Source: Selaginella moellendorffii
Lineage: Eukaryota; Streptophyta; Lycopodiopsida; Selaginellales; Selaginellaceae
Length of the DNA: 64,000 bases
Direction: 5' to 3'
NCBI RefSeq assembly: GCF_000143415.4
Contig: NW_003314385.1
Location: 161,649 to 225,648, forward strand
The notes below the pieces were generated by a model. That model saw nothing but the letters and a program-made list of their open reading frames with translations, did no database searches and was not told the DNA's origin. The translations under genes and the position numbers were made by a program. Shown piece after piece: positions 40,926 through 52,567 of this stretch; within the stretch, counting starts at the first letter, position 1; every line of letters starts with the position of its first letter.

Positions 40926-42152
40926 TAGTGTAATTTCTATTTATTAATCCAATTAATCATATGGTAGTTTATAATTATAAACATGCTTATAATTTATAAA
41001 CACAAGATTAATATTATTGAATATCAAGAATAAACTAGAATATACTAGGAATTGCTTAATAAAGTTTATAAATTATAAACAACAAAATTAATCTAAATGA
41101 ATAACAACCGTTAGATAGTAGAATATCCTAGAATATCCAAGCATATTTTATTTACGCTAAGCAAACCAAAAAGGAAACAATTTAAGTGTGGCAAAATAAA
41201 GTTATAAAAGAATAACTAACTTAATCACTATTACATGTTTTTAAGGACATTTGCATGGGATGTATTGAGCATGAAAGCATTTTAGGCACCCCATGAGAAA
41301 AATCTATATTTGAAAGATTATAGAGTAGCCTTTGCAATCATAAAATATAAAATCATATCACTCAAGGAGATTTATAAATCTGAGTTGATTGAAATAAACT
41401 TTTTAACTTACCAAAACTTCCTACTTACTATTTTGATATCTAGTGGATCATTTTCCCAATTGCCCTCAATTTGTTTCAGATAAAAGCTCTCCTCTTTTGA
41501 CGTCTTGGCTTCAATCTTATGCTTTCATTTGGACTGTTATATTACGTGTTTGAATCCAAACCTCAAGGAGAAGACCATTAGTCAGAAAAAAAATTTAAAC
41601 CAGTTGTAGCTCATTAACTTACATGTTTGAATCCAGAACAACACCATTTAAACTTACGCCAGTTGAGTTGAGAAATTGGTCAACAGAAGAGCATATGGAG
41701 TGCTTGTTTTGGAGCGAGTGACAATGTCACCACTACATCATTATGTGCAAAGAAAACCTATGCTGCAACAAATGTCCTGCAAACACCAACTTGTGCTGGA
41801 ACAGTTAGTCCAGACCAAAAGGAAGAAAAAGAGAAAAACGAAACAACTTAAGTGTACAGACCTATGCAACCAGTAATTCTAAACAGCACAGGTTTCCACC
41901 GTGCAGCACCAAAGTCCCCTTGGAACCCACCACCACAGCCACCAGCAGACTATTTAAAACCCAGCACAAAATTAGATGCTGAAAGAAAAGAAAAACAAAT
42001 GCAAGCTCACAAATCTGCAGCACGAGACTACAGTCCAAACCTTCAAAAGTGTCATTCCGACGACTAAATGACTACCACAACTAGAAGGACAGCGTCTCGT
42101 AGGCATCGAGATTATGACTCCTGCACCGAAAGAGCGCAACTTTTAGACTCTG
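40926..42152. other. AT-rich gene-poor flank
   Basis: AT-rich to about 41650, then mixed composition with short frames (41676-41876, 41852-42067) that match nothing. It may contain the 3' untranslated region of the SR-protein gene. GAGTCATAATC with a good acceptor (reverse strand, about 42120) could be a last tiny exon of that gene. Confidence 0.35.
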
Positions 42153-43856
42153 CTACTTGGTGAAAGCTAACAAATGGAATCTACTTACATCGGGGTCGGT
42201 GTTGTAGGGGCTCTGGATATCGACGCCGATGCCAGCGGGACTTACTGGTCCTGGAGAACCTTCACGCTTTCCATTGGAGTAGCTTTTCTCTGGCGACAAA
42301 CTTCGGACTGGAGACCGCTCGCTTTTCCTGCAAAGTAGATGAGAAATGTGTCCAGAAGGAAACGTTTCTTACCTTGCTTGCTCCAAAGGACTTGCGTCTC
42401 TGTTCGCCGCCGTCACTGGCCTTGGTGATCCCAACGCTGTTTCTCGGACAGGACTCGATAACCGAGCTGGAGCAGGACTGAAAGAGAGAAAAGAACCTCA
42501 AAAAGCGTGTGCTAAAGATCAGGACGCAATGCACGCGTACCTTAGTGGTGCTGGTGACGAGTTAGTACGTTCGACGGGCCTTCCTCTTTCCTCGCGATGA
42601 TCATCTTCTGCATAGCGGTCCCTGCTCCGGCTCCTACTTCGGCCGCCTCTTCCAACCTCGGCATCAAAGCGATCCCGCTCGTATCTTTCTTTGCTCCGAC
42701 CAACGTCGTGTGAGTCCCGGCTTCGTTCATGTTGATGCCTGTAGTCACGTTCGTGCCTATCTCTACGCTCGTATCTGTCTCTGATGCGATCGTGCTCATA
42801 AAAGTGATCGTCCCGGCTTCGTTCGCGCTCGTATCTGTCTCTTCCGCGGAAGTTGTCGCGATAATCCCTCCCTCGTCCATACTCTTCCCTGTATCGACTG
42901 TGCAAAGATTCACGTCAGCTGCCGCCAACCATTTCTATGAACTGTAATAAAATGGCCAACCTTGGTCGTCTCGGGCTCCGACTCCGTGACCTGCTGTATA
43001 TGGACGTTGTTATTCTTCCACAACATCTGCCAGAAGCAAGCGCATCGTTCTGAGCACGATCCGCGAAGAAATGAAAGAAGAAAAACAAGCAGCCACGCAG
43101 AAAATCTAATCATCTAAGACTCCTGCATTTTGAGAGATCAAATCGTGGATCGTGTCGCCTCCCTCCCAAAACAGACTCACATCTTTTCATCGTTCCGACC
43201 ATACTTTGCAAACTGTACTGCAATCTGCCTTCCATCAATGGTCATACCTGCGTGATGCTAGGAAAATTAAACACACAACCATGACTTACGTTGATTCAGA
43301 GTTCTTGTCATATTTTGCAAACTGAACCATGATGTTACGTCCGTTCAGATTCTTACCTGCGAAAAAAACGCACATTTGTCACTGGAGCTCACGGAAAACA
43401 AGAAAGAACAGCACAAAATGCAATGCATGTACCGTCCAGTCTATCGATCGCCTTTTGTGCTTCATCCACATGCTTGTAGCGTACAAATGCGAATCCTCGT
43501 GACTCACCAGACCTAGAGAATGGAAGATTGTCAAAAGAGAGCAAAGAAAAAAACCAAACAACAAAAAAAAAACGGTTTATTTTTTTGCTCTCTAGCTTAC
43601 AAACCTGCGATCTCTGGGGATGAAAATGTCCACAACTTTGCCGTAGCGATCGAAGAGAGGGTAGAGATCATCGGCGGTAGTTCCTGCAGTCCCACATTTT
43701 CATTTCATTACATCGCTCGCGAATTGGAGATCATGGAAGAGAAAAGGGAGCGATCGATCGATCGATCGATCCAAGCTTACTGAATGTGATGTTGAGGACG
43801 AGAAGCGAGTACGTATCCCGTATGTCGGGCGGGCCGGCACGTCCGAAATGCGACAT
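42153..43856 (-). CDS. SC35: SC35-type SR splicing factor with duplicated RRM exon
   Basis: Reverse-strand exons: 43856-43781, 43683-43605, 43512-43433, then either 43356-43290 (4a) or 43247-43181 (4b), 43026-42961, 42897-42541, 42477-42373, and 42327 onward. The RRM reads MSHFGRAGPPDIRDTYSLLV, GKVVDIFIPRDRRSGESRGF (RNP1 region) and DEAQKAIDRLDG, almost identical to plant SC35. The rest is Arg/Ser, Arg/Asp and Arg/Glu rich (SRSRSRSPRRP, RDRYERERSRDDHF) as expected of an RS domain. SC35 binds exonic enhancers and recruits U1 and U2AF. With exon 4b the RRM end reads TIDGRQIAVQFAKYGRNDEK; with 4a, NLNGRNIMVQFAKYDKNSES. The C-terminus is either read-through to a stop at 42153 or a further splice (donor GTAAGT at 42188). 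The product is about 325 residues. Confidence 0.9.
43181..43247 (-). other. SC35 alternative exon 4b (67 nt)
   Basis: Flanked by ATCACGCAG and GTGAGT. Encodes TIDGRQIAVQFAKYGRNDEK, closer to other plant SC35 proteins. Separated from 4a by a 42-nt interval. Confidence 0.85.
43290..43356 (-). other. SC35 alternative exon 4a (67 nt)
   Basis: Flanked by TTTTTTTCGCAG and GTAAGT. Encodes the last RRM helix-strand as NLNGRNIMVQFAKYDKNSES. Same length, phases and position in the RRM as exon 4b. Confidence 0.8.
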
Positions 43857-43995
43857 TGTTTCCTCGACAATGGCGCATGCATCCACACAAACCCTAGAAC
43901 GAAGAAGAAGAAGAAGAAAGCCAACCACAAATCCAACAGCCCAGATGCGCCCACCGTTCGATCCCCCATCCAACGGCTAGGGATTGCGCATTCGA
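43857..43995. promoter_or_regulatory. Shared divergent promoter, SC35 and PPR gene
   Basis: 139 bp between the SC35 start codon (reverse) and the PPR start codon (forward). It contains AAACCCTAG at about 43890-43898, a telo-box-like element. The short distance suggests a bidirectional promoter. Confidence 0.55.
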
Positions 43996-46170
43996 ATGCG
44001 CAGGAATGACGCCTCTATCGATCGAATCGCGCTCGTCTTGCGCGGGTGTGGGCAGTCGCGAGATCTCTCCGCGGCCAGGCGAGCGCACTCTCGGATCCGC
44101 GAGTTGGATCTCGGACCGGACAGGTATCTCGCCAATCTGCTGGTGGAGATGTATGGGCGGTGTGGTTCCGTGCACGAGGCGCAGTGGGTCTTCGATGCGA
44201 TCCCTCGTCCTAATCTCTTCTCGTGGACGCTCATCCTCTCGGCGTATGCCCAGAACGGGTATCTCGCCCGGGCAGCGGCGATCTTCCGCGAGATGCCGCA
44301 CAGGGACGTGGTGCTATGGAATTCGATGATGAATTTCCACGCGCAGGCCGGGGACGCGGTTGAGGCGAGAGCCATCCTCGATCGAATGCCGGCGATGGAG
44401 ACGATCTCTTGGAATGCGGTGATCCAGGCGTATGCCCAAGAAGGGCGTGTGGAGGAAGCAGCGAAAGCTTTCATAGAGGTCCCGGAGCGCGATGTGGTGT
44501 CGTGCACGACGATGATCGGGCTCTACTCCCAATCAGCGCAGCTCCAAGAGGCGGAGAGGGTCTTCGATCGAATGCCGGAACGAGACATTGTGTCGTGGAA
44601 CGCCATGATCAAGGGATACGCCGACAGCAATCGTCCAGACCAGTTCCAGGAACTCTTCAAGAATCTCCCTGAAAAGAATGTGGTTTCGTGGACGAGCATG
44701 GTGGCTGCGCTTGCGCAATTTGGCAAGATCTCTGGTGCCAGAAAGATCTTTGACGTGATGCCGCTGGCGAGCGCAGTAACCTGGAACACGATGCTTCAGG
44801 CATATGCCCAATCTGGGCATTTGGACGATGCGAGAAGCCTCTTTAATTCTATGCCTGAGAAAGATCCTATATCGTGGACAGTGCTACTCATATTGAACGC
44901 GCAGAATGGCCATCTTGACTACGCAAAGATTTTGTTTGAAGCAATGCCCAAACACAGCCTTGTTTGCTACAATGCCATGATCCAAGCAAATGCCCAGTGG
45001 GGTCATCTGGTTGCTGCAGTAAAGCTGTTCTTGGGCGTTGTAGAACGAGACGTGGTATCGTTTAACGTGGTGTTGGCAGCTCTCGCACACTTTTCAAAAA
45101 CTGGAAAAGCCCGCTCTGTTTTCGAGAGGATGCCACAGTGGGACTTGGCGTCGTGGAACACCATGGTTTTTGCGTATGCCCAAGGAGGGTATGTTGCTGC
45201 CGCGAGAAAAGTGTTTGATGAGATGAGAAGCTTCCGCGACGTCGTGAGCTGGAACACGCTCGTCTCGGCCTACGCGTCTGTCGGGCGGATGGACAAGGTG
45301 GAGGAGATGTTTGAGAAAATCCCGCAGCGCAGCGTGATCACTTGCAACTCGATGATCGCCGCCTACGCGCAGAGGTGCTGGCGATCGGGCAAGGAAGCGA
45401 GAGATCTCTTCCACGCAATGCAAGAGAGGAACCTGGTGACTTGGAACGCGTTGGTCCAGGCTTACGGCATCAACAGACAGCCCCGGGAGGCCAAGGCTGT
45501 GTTTGACAAGATGGCGAGGCACAGTCTCGTTTCTTGCAATGCCATGCTCTCGGCCTATGCTTGTGCTGCTCTCATGGTCGACGCAGCCATGGTGTTCGAT
45601 CTCATGCCTTACAAAGACACGGTTTCATGGAACACCTTGATCGCTGGTTATGCTCAGAGCGGACACATGAGCTCTGCGTGGCACTTCTTTTCGAATCTCG
45701 AGTTCGCCGACTCCATTTCCTGGAATGCAATGATCGCTGGCTATGCCCAAAACGGGTATAACAAAGAAGCAATCGAGCTAGCCAGGTTGATGGACCTCGA
45801 TGGCCGCGTGGTAGCCGACGAAGTCACACTGCTCAGCGTGCTGACGGCTTGCTGCCACAGCGGAGTGATAAAACGCGCTTGGGAGTGTTTCCTGTCCATG
45901 CAATCCGATCGTGGACTGCGTCCACTTCTCGAGCACTACTCGTGCATGGTGGGAATCTTGGGAAAGAATGGACAGCTTGGTCTGGCGAGGGAGCTTATAG
46001 AGACGATGCCATTCGTCCCGGATTCCGTGATGTGGACGACACTCCTGGCATCTTGTAAACTTCATGGTGACGAGGAGATTGCGAGCAGGTCCGCCGAGGA
46101 GTCATCCGAGCTCAGCCAGGCCAACTCGGCTCCTTACATGCTTATCTCCAACATGTACTCGATCGCTTGA
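43996..46170 (+). CDS. PPR protein, PLS type without DYW domain
   Basis: An intronless frame of 724 residues from the first in-frame ATG (43996; upstream codons are open but start at TTG). It begins MRRNDASIDRIALVLRGCGQ, then about 20 repeats, chiefly short S-type with SWNAVIQAYAQEGRVEEAAK-like units, some carrying SWTSMVAALAQFGKISGARK. The last part reads HYSCMVGILGKNGQLGLARE, MPFVPDSVMWTTLLASCKLH and NSAPYMLISNMYSIA, a good E1-like motif that stops short of E2/DYW. The N-terminus is brief, so targeting is uncertain. Divergently paired with the SC35 gene. Confidence 0.9.
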   Translation: MRRNDASIDRIALVLRGCGQSRDLSAARRAHSRIRELDLGPDRYLANLLVEMYGRCGSVHEAQWVFDAIPRPNLFSWTLILSAYAQNGYLARAAAIFREMPHRDVVLWNSMMNFHAQAGDAVEARAILDRMPAMETISWNAVIQAYAQEGRVEEAAKAFIEVPERDVVSCTTMIGLYSQSAQLQEAERVFDRMPERDIVSWNAMIKGYADSNRPDQFQELFKNLPEKNVVSWTSMVAALAQFGKISGARKIFDVMPLASAVTWNTMLQAYAQSGHLDDARSLFNSMPEKDPISWTVLLILNAQNGHLDYAKILFEAMPKHSLVCYNAMIQANAQWGHLVAAVKLFLGVVERDVVSFNVVLAALAHFSKTGKARSVFERMPQWDLASWNTMVFAYAQGGYVAAARKVFDEMRSFRDVVSWNTLVSAYASVGRMDKVEEMFEKIPQRSVITCNSMIAAYAQRCWRSGKEARDLFHAMQERNLVTWNALVQAYGINRQPREAKAVFDKMARHSLVSCNAMLSAYACAALMVDAAMVFDLMPYKDTVSWNTLIAGYAQSGHMSSAWHFFSNLEFADSISWNAMIAGYAQNGYNKEAIELARLMDLDGRVVADEVTLLSVLTACCHSGVIKRAWECFLSMQSDRGLRPLLEHYSCMVGILGKNGQLGLARELIETMPFVPDSVMWTTLLASCKLHGDEEIASRSAEESSELSQANSAPYMLISNMYSIA

Positions 46171-46931
46171 GACGCTGCTGGATTATGGAGACAAGGATGG
46201 AAGGAAGCATCGCGAAAGTGGAGCGAGCAAGGAATTCATGGATGGAGATGGATTGAATGCGCAGCCGCAATGAAAAAAAAGGAATTTTTGCGTGCTCGGG
46301 AGTGTTATCATGCTGTGGCACACACATCGCTAGTGTGCGCTGCGCAGCTGTGATGTTAAAGTAACAAAGTGGGAAGGAAAGAAGCAACGTGGCTGCTTAA
46401 GAAATGTATTCTAATGCGGAGAAGATCAAGGCGACTACCCTGACTTGACCACGCAAGTCTCTCGGATTCAAGTAAGCTCTGCGCGACTGGCACTTGACCC
46501 CGGGTTGAAGCAAATCTCCGCACACGCCACGAACAAAGAAGAGTTTCTAGATGCTTGCTGCGAGGCCAAAGTCGTACCTCCACATGCAAGTTCTCCCGTC
46601 CGTCACCCAAAGTTTTAGTTTCTGTGGCGTGTTTCGAAGCGACCAAACTGGCGCGGCAGCGAAGTTGCCGTCTCAACCGAAAAGGCAGCGCTCGCTCGAC
46701 GATGATTGCTCACCGTCTCTTTCACGCTCCGGAGGGCACAAGCACGGGAAGAATAGTATTTCTTCTCGTCAGTGGACAACCAATTCTAACGAGTGCTCCC
46801 ACACTGGACTAAGTGCGACCCCACGGCGAGAATACCGTAGCGCCTTCGACCTGCTCATTCTACACTGAGGTCACTATAAAACCGGGACGGGACCATCCAA
46901 AATCCAAACTTGCAAAGCGAAGGAAGCCACA
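46171..46931. other. Intergenic, promoter of subtilase 2
   Basis: Carries TATAAAA at 46875-46881, 51 bp before the subtilase start codon. Small frames at 46551-46868 match nothing. No RNA gene seen. Confidence 0.5.
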
Positions 46932-49692
<2,761 letters not shown>

Positions 49693-49863
49693 TCATTCTT
49701 ATCGAGCTCGAACAAAGTAGACAAAAGAAGAAGGTAAAGGTAGACAAAATGGAACCGTGGTCTCGAGACAAATGTGACAGCCAATGCAAGCTTTGCAAGC
49801 CGCCAAATGTTTGCTCGTGATCTTCCTTGCCAGTGTCGTCCAGTTAATTGTCTTCACGTCGAC

Positions 49864-49870
49864 TATAAAA
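49864..49870 (+). promoter_or_regulatory. TATA box of the Cys-rich protein gene
   Basis: TATAAAA 95 bp upstream of the ATG at 49959, a plausible core promoter position with a leader of about 60 nt. Confidence 0.6.
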
Positions 49871-49958
49871 AAGAAGCTCTCACTCCATACTTTCATCCAA
49901 GTTCTTCTCTCCTTCCTTTCTTCCTTGGTCGATCTTAGATACATAGCTAGATCGATCG

Positions 49959-50357
49959 ATGGAGCGCTCGGTGATGGTTGTCTTGATGGTGTGCGCTATG
50001 GCCTTGGTTTTCTCCTTCTCTTCGGTGGAGGTCACTGCCCATAAGCTGGGACACTGCGGCGATTCGTGCAAGCATCACCAGGATTGCTTTGGTCGTCTGG
50101 CTTGCATGCACGGCCACAAGTGCGCCGACGATCCAGATCTCAAGACTACCATCTGCAAGAACAGTAAGCTCGGCGTGTGTGGATCTTCTTGCAAGAAACA
50201 CGACGATTGCAAGGGAAAGCTCGCTTGCCTCCACTCCAAGAAGTGCGGCGACGATGTACACATGAAGACCAACATTTGCAAGCACAAGCATCACCACCCG
50301 GGATCGCCACTGCCATCGCCAGGACCTCTCCCAGCTCAAGGCCCACTCTACGGCTGA
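49959..50357 (+). CDS. Small secreted protein with two identical-spacing 6-Cys repeats
   Basis: A single-exon frame of 132 residues. A signal peptide (VMVVLMVCAMALVFSFSS) probably ends near residue 27. Two tandem units follow: cysteines 33, 37, 43, 49, 55, 66 and 74, 78, 84, 90, 96, 107, both with spacing C-x3-C-x5-C-x5-C-x5-C-x10-C. The units share DDCKGKLAC/QDCFGRLAC and KTTIC/KTNIC, and are rich in His and Lys. A Pro-rich tail (PGSPLPSPGPLPAQGP) ends the protein. The spacing suggests three disulfides per unit, as in small defence or wall proteins, but I do not recognise the family. The unit boundaries imply an internal duplication. It lies between a secreted protease and a PPR gene. Confidence 0.85.
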   Translation: MERSVMVVLMVCAMALVFSFSSVEVTAHKLGHCGDSCKHHQDCFGRLACMHGHKCADDPDLKTTICKNSKLGVCGSSCKKHDDCKGKLACLHSKKCGDDVHMKTNICKHKHHHPGSPLPSPGPLPAQGPLYG

Positions 50358-50453
50358 AAAAACCAGCCACTATAAACGATTTGTTTGATCTTTCTTGACA
50401 AAAACAAGTGTAATAAACTGTTAGCAAATTTCCAACTTTGGGTATTTCTTTCT

Positions 50454-52412
50454 ATGCGAAGATTTTCGCTGCCTGGATCATCTCCAGCCGCGGCATTGGT
50501 GTTGACACGATCGCTGTGCTGCTTCTCGGCACACCATGTCCAGGAGCTCGCCCAGATGATCCGCTCGTGCGGTGAAGCCAGGGATTCCGCCGAAGGGAAG
50601 CGCATCCATTCCGTGATTGCCAGGAGCGAGCAAGCGTCCGGGAATCCTTTCCTCTGGAACTTGCTTGTGGAGATGTATGGGAAAGTTGGCAGTGTCCACG
50701 ACGCCCGCGGCATTTTCGATGAGATGCCCGGGATCAACATGTTTACGTGGACAATCATGCTTCATGCATATGCCCGAAACGGGCAACTTGAGAAAGCAGC
50801 ACAGTCTTTTGATTTGATGCCTCAGCGCGATGTTGTTGCCTGGAACTCTATCCTGCAGATTTTTGGGGAGCACGAGAAAGTTGACGATGCACGAAAGACA
50901 TTCATGGAGATGCCGGCCAGAACAATCTCGAGCTGGAACGTGCTTCTTACTGCATATGCCCAAAACGGGTATTTGCAAGATGCGATGGCCGTTTTTGATC
51001 GGCTGCCCTTCTCGGACGTCGTGTCGTGGACGAGTCTGTTTGGGTTCCATGCCAAGAACGGGTATATGAACGAGGCCAGGATGATTTTTCTCACAATGCC
51101 TGAGAAGAACTCCACGTCTTGGACCACCATCATCTCGGCTCTCATGCGGTGTGGCGATTTCCAGGCCGCCAAGAACTTCTTTGGCAAGATGCCCCACCAT
51201 GCTCGAGTGGTGTGGCTGGTTATGATGCAAGGCTACCTCCAAAACTTTCAGTTCGACGTTGCGGCCAGCATGTTTGATCGAATGGAGGAAAAGGACATTG
51301 TTTCGTGGAACATTTTGATCAATGCCGTGGCGCAGAACGGCCAAGTCGGTCGAGCGAGAAAGATCTTTGACGCGATGCCCAAGCACGACATGGCAACGTG
51401 GAACTCGATGCTGATCGCGTACGCCGAGAAAGGGAGGTTGAGTGACGCAAGGGCCATCTTCGACAGCATGACACACAGGAACATCATCTCGTGGAACTCG
51501 ATGACGCAGTCTTACATTCTAAACGGCCACTTTGAGGAAGGAAAGAAGGTTTTCGATCGAGCGCCTCAGGTGGACGTGATTTCCACCAACATGCTTCTCT
51601 CCGCCAATGCCGAGGGAGGAAATCTCGAAGAGTCGAAATCCATTTTTGACTCCATGGTCATGAGGGACGTTGTGTCGTGGAACGCCATGGTTCACGCTTA
51701 CGCCATTCACAATCTCCTCGAGAGTGCCGAGTCTACGTACCGGAGAATGTCGCAGCACGACTTTGTGTCGAGGAAGACGATGATGGCGGCTTACGCTCGA
51801 GAGGGTGACTTGGAGCGATCGAAGCTCTTTTTCGACGACATGTCGGACAGAGACACGGTCTCCTGGAACACTCTGATCGTTGCATACGCTCAGCGCAACG
51901 ATGTCAAGAACGCAAAACTGGTTTTTGACAGCACTCCAGTGAAGAACCCGATATCCTGGAACGCGATCATGACAGTCCTCTCCCAAAACGGCCATTACGC
52001 CGAAGCGCTCGAGTTCTTCCGCGAGATGGAGCTCGATGGTGGAAGCAAACCCACGGACGTTGGCTTCACCAATGCATTGGTAGCGTGCAGCTACGGTGGT
52101 CTCGTCGCCGAGGCCAGAGTTTTTTTCCTCTCCATGGTCGAAGACCACAACTTAACACCGAGGTGGGAGCAGTACTGCTGCATGGTGGACATTCTCAGTC
52201 GAGCAGGACAATTGGAAGACGCCGAAGATCTCGTAGAAAACATGCCATTCTCGAGCGGCATGGCGGATTCCAAAGCTCTTCTCAGTGCTTGCCATGTCCA
52301 AGGCGATGTCGAGCGTGCCACAAGAACAGCAGGCTCCATGTTTACTCTGGGCTTGAAAGCTTCTGCTCCATACGTGCTTTTGTCTAACAGCATTGGTCAT
52401 CTCAAAGAGTAA
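50454..52412 (+). CDS. PPR protein, PLS type without DYW domain
   Basis: An intronless frame; the first in-frame ATG is at 50454 (the open stretch before it has none), giving 652 residues starting MRRFSLPGSSPAAALVLTRS, which could be a mitochondrial or plastid targeting peptide. ELAQMIRSCGEARDSAEGKR leads into about 17 repeats, mainly S-type (SWNVLLTAYAQNGYLQDAMA, SWTTIISALMRCGDFQAAKN). The end, QYCCMVDILSRAGQLEDAED with MADSKALLSACHVQ and SAPYVLLSNSIGHLKE, is an abbreviated E1-like region. No E+ or DYW follows. Confidence 0.9.
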   Translation: MRRFSLPGSSPAAALVLTRSLCCFSAHHVQELAQMIRSCGEARDSAEGKRIHSVIARSEQASGNPFLWNLLVEMYGKVGSVHDARGIFDEMPGINMFTWTIMLHAYARNGQLEKAAQSFDLMPQRDVVAWNSILQIFGEHEKVDDARKTFMEMPARTISSWNVLLTAYAQNGYLQDAMAVFDRLPFSDVVSWTSLFGFHAKNGYMNEARMIFLTMPEKNSTSWTTIISALMRCGDFQAAKNFFGKMPHHARVVWLVMMQGYLQNFQFDVAASMFDRMEEKDIVSWNILINAVAQNGQVGRARKIFDAMPKHDMATWNSMLIAYAEKGRLSDARAIFDSMTHRNIISWNSMTQSYILNGHFEEGKKVFDRAPQVDVISTNMLLSANAEGGNLEESKSIFDSMVMRDVVSWNAMVHAYAIHNLLESAESTYRRMSQHDFVSRKTMMAAYAREGDLERSKLFFDDMSDRDTVSWNTLIVAYAQRNDVKNAKLVFDSTPVKNPISWNAIMTVLSQNGHYAEALEFFREMELDGGSKPTDVGFTNALVACSYGGLVAEARVFFLSMVEDHNLTPRWEQYCCMVDILSRAGQLEDAEDLVENMPFSSGMADSKALLSACHVQGDVERATRTAGSMFTLGLKASAPYVLLSNSIGHLKE

Positions 52413-52567
52413 CGCTAAGCTAACTTCGTCTTCCAGATGTTGCTGTCGCTACTTTTACACTTGGCTTCTCATCTGGTAAGTGCGTGGAGCTAAGTTTAAT
52501 CTGTTGCTTATCCTAATGGAAGCACTGTAGGGTCTCGGCATGGAGCTCCAACGACAAGTATAGGACC

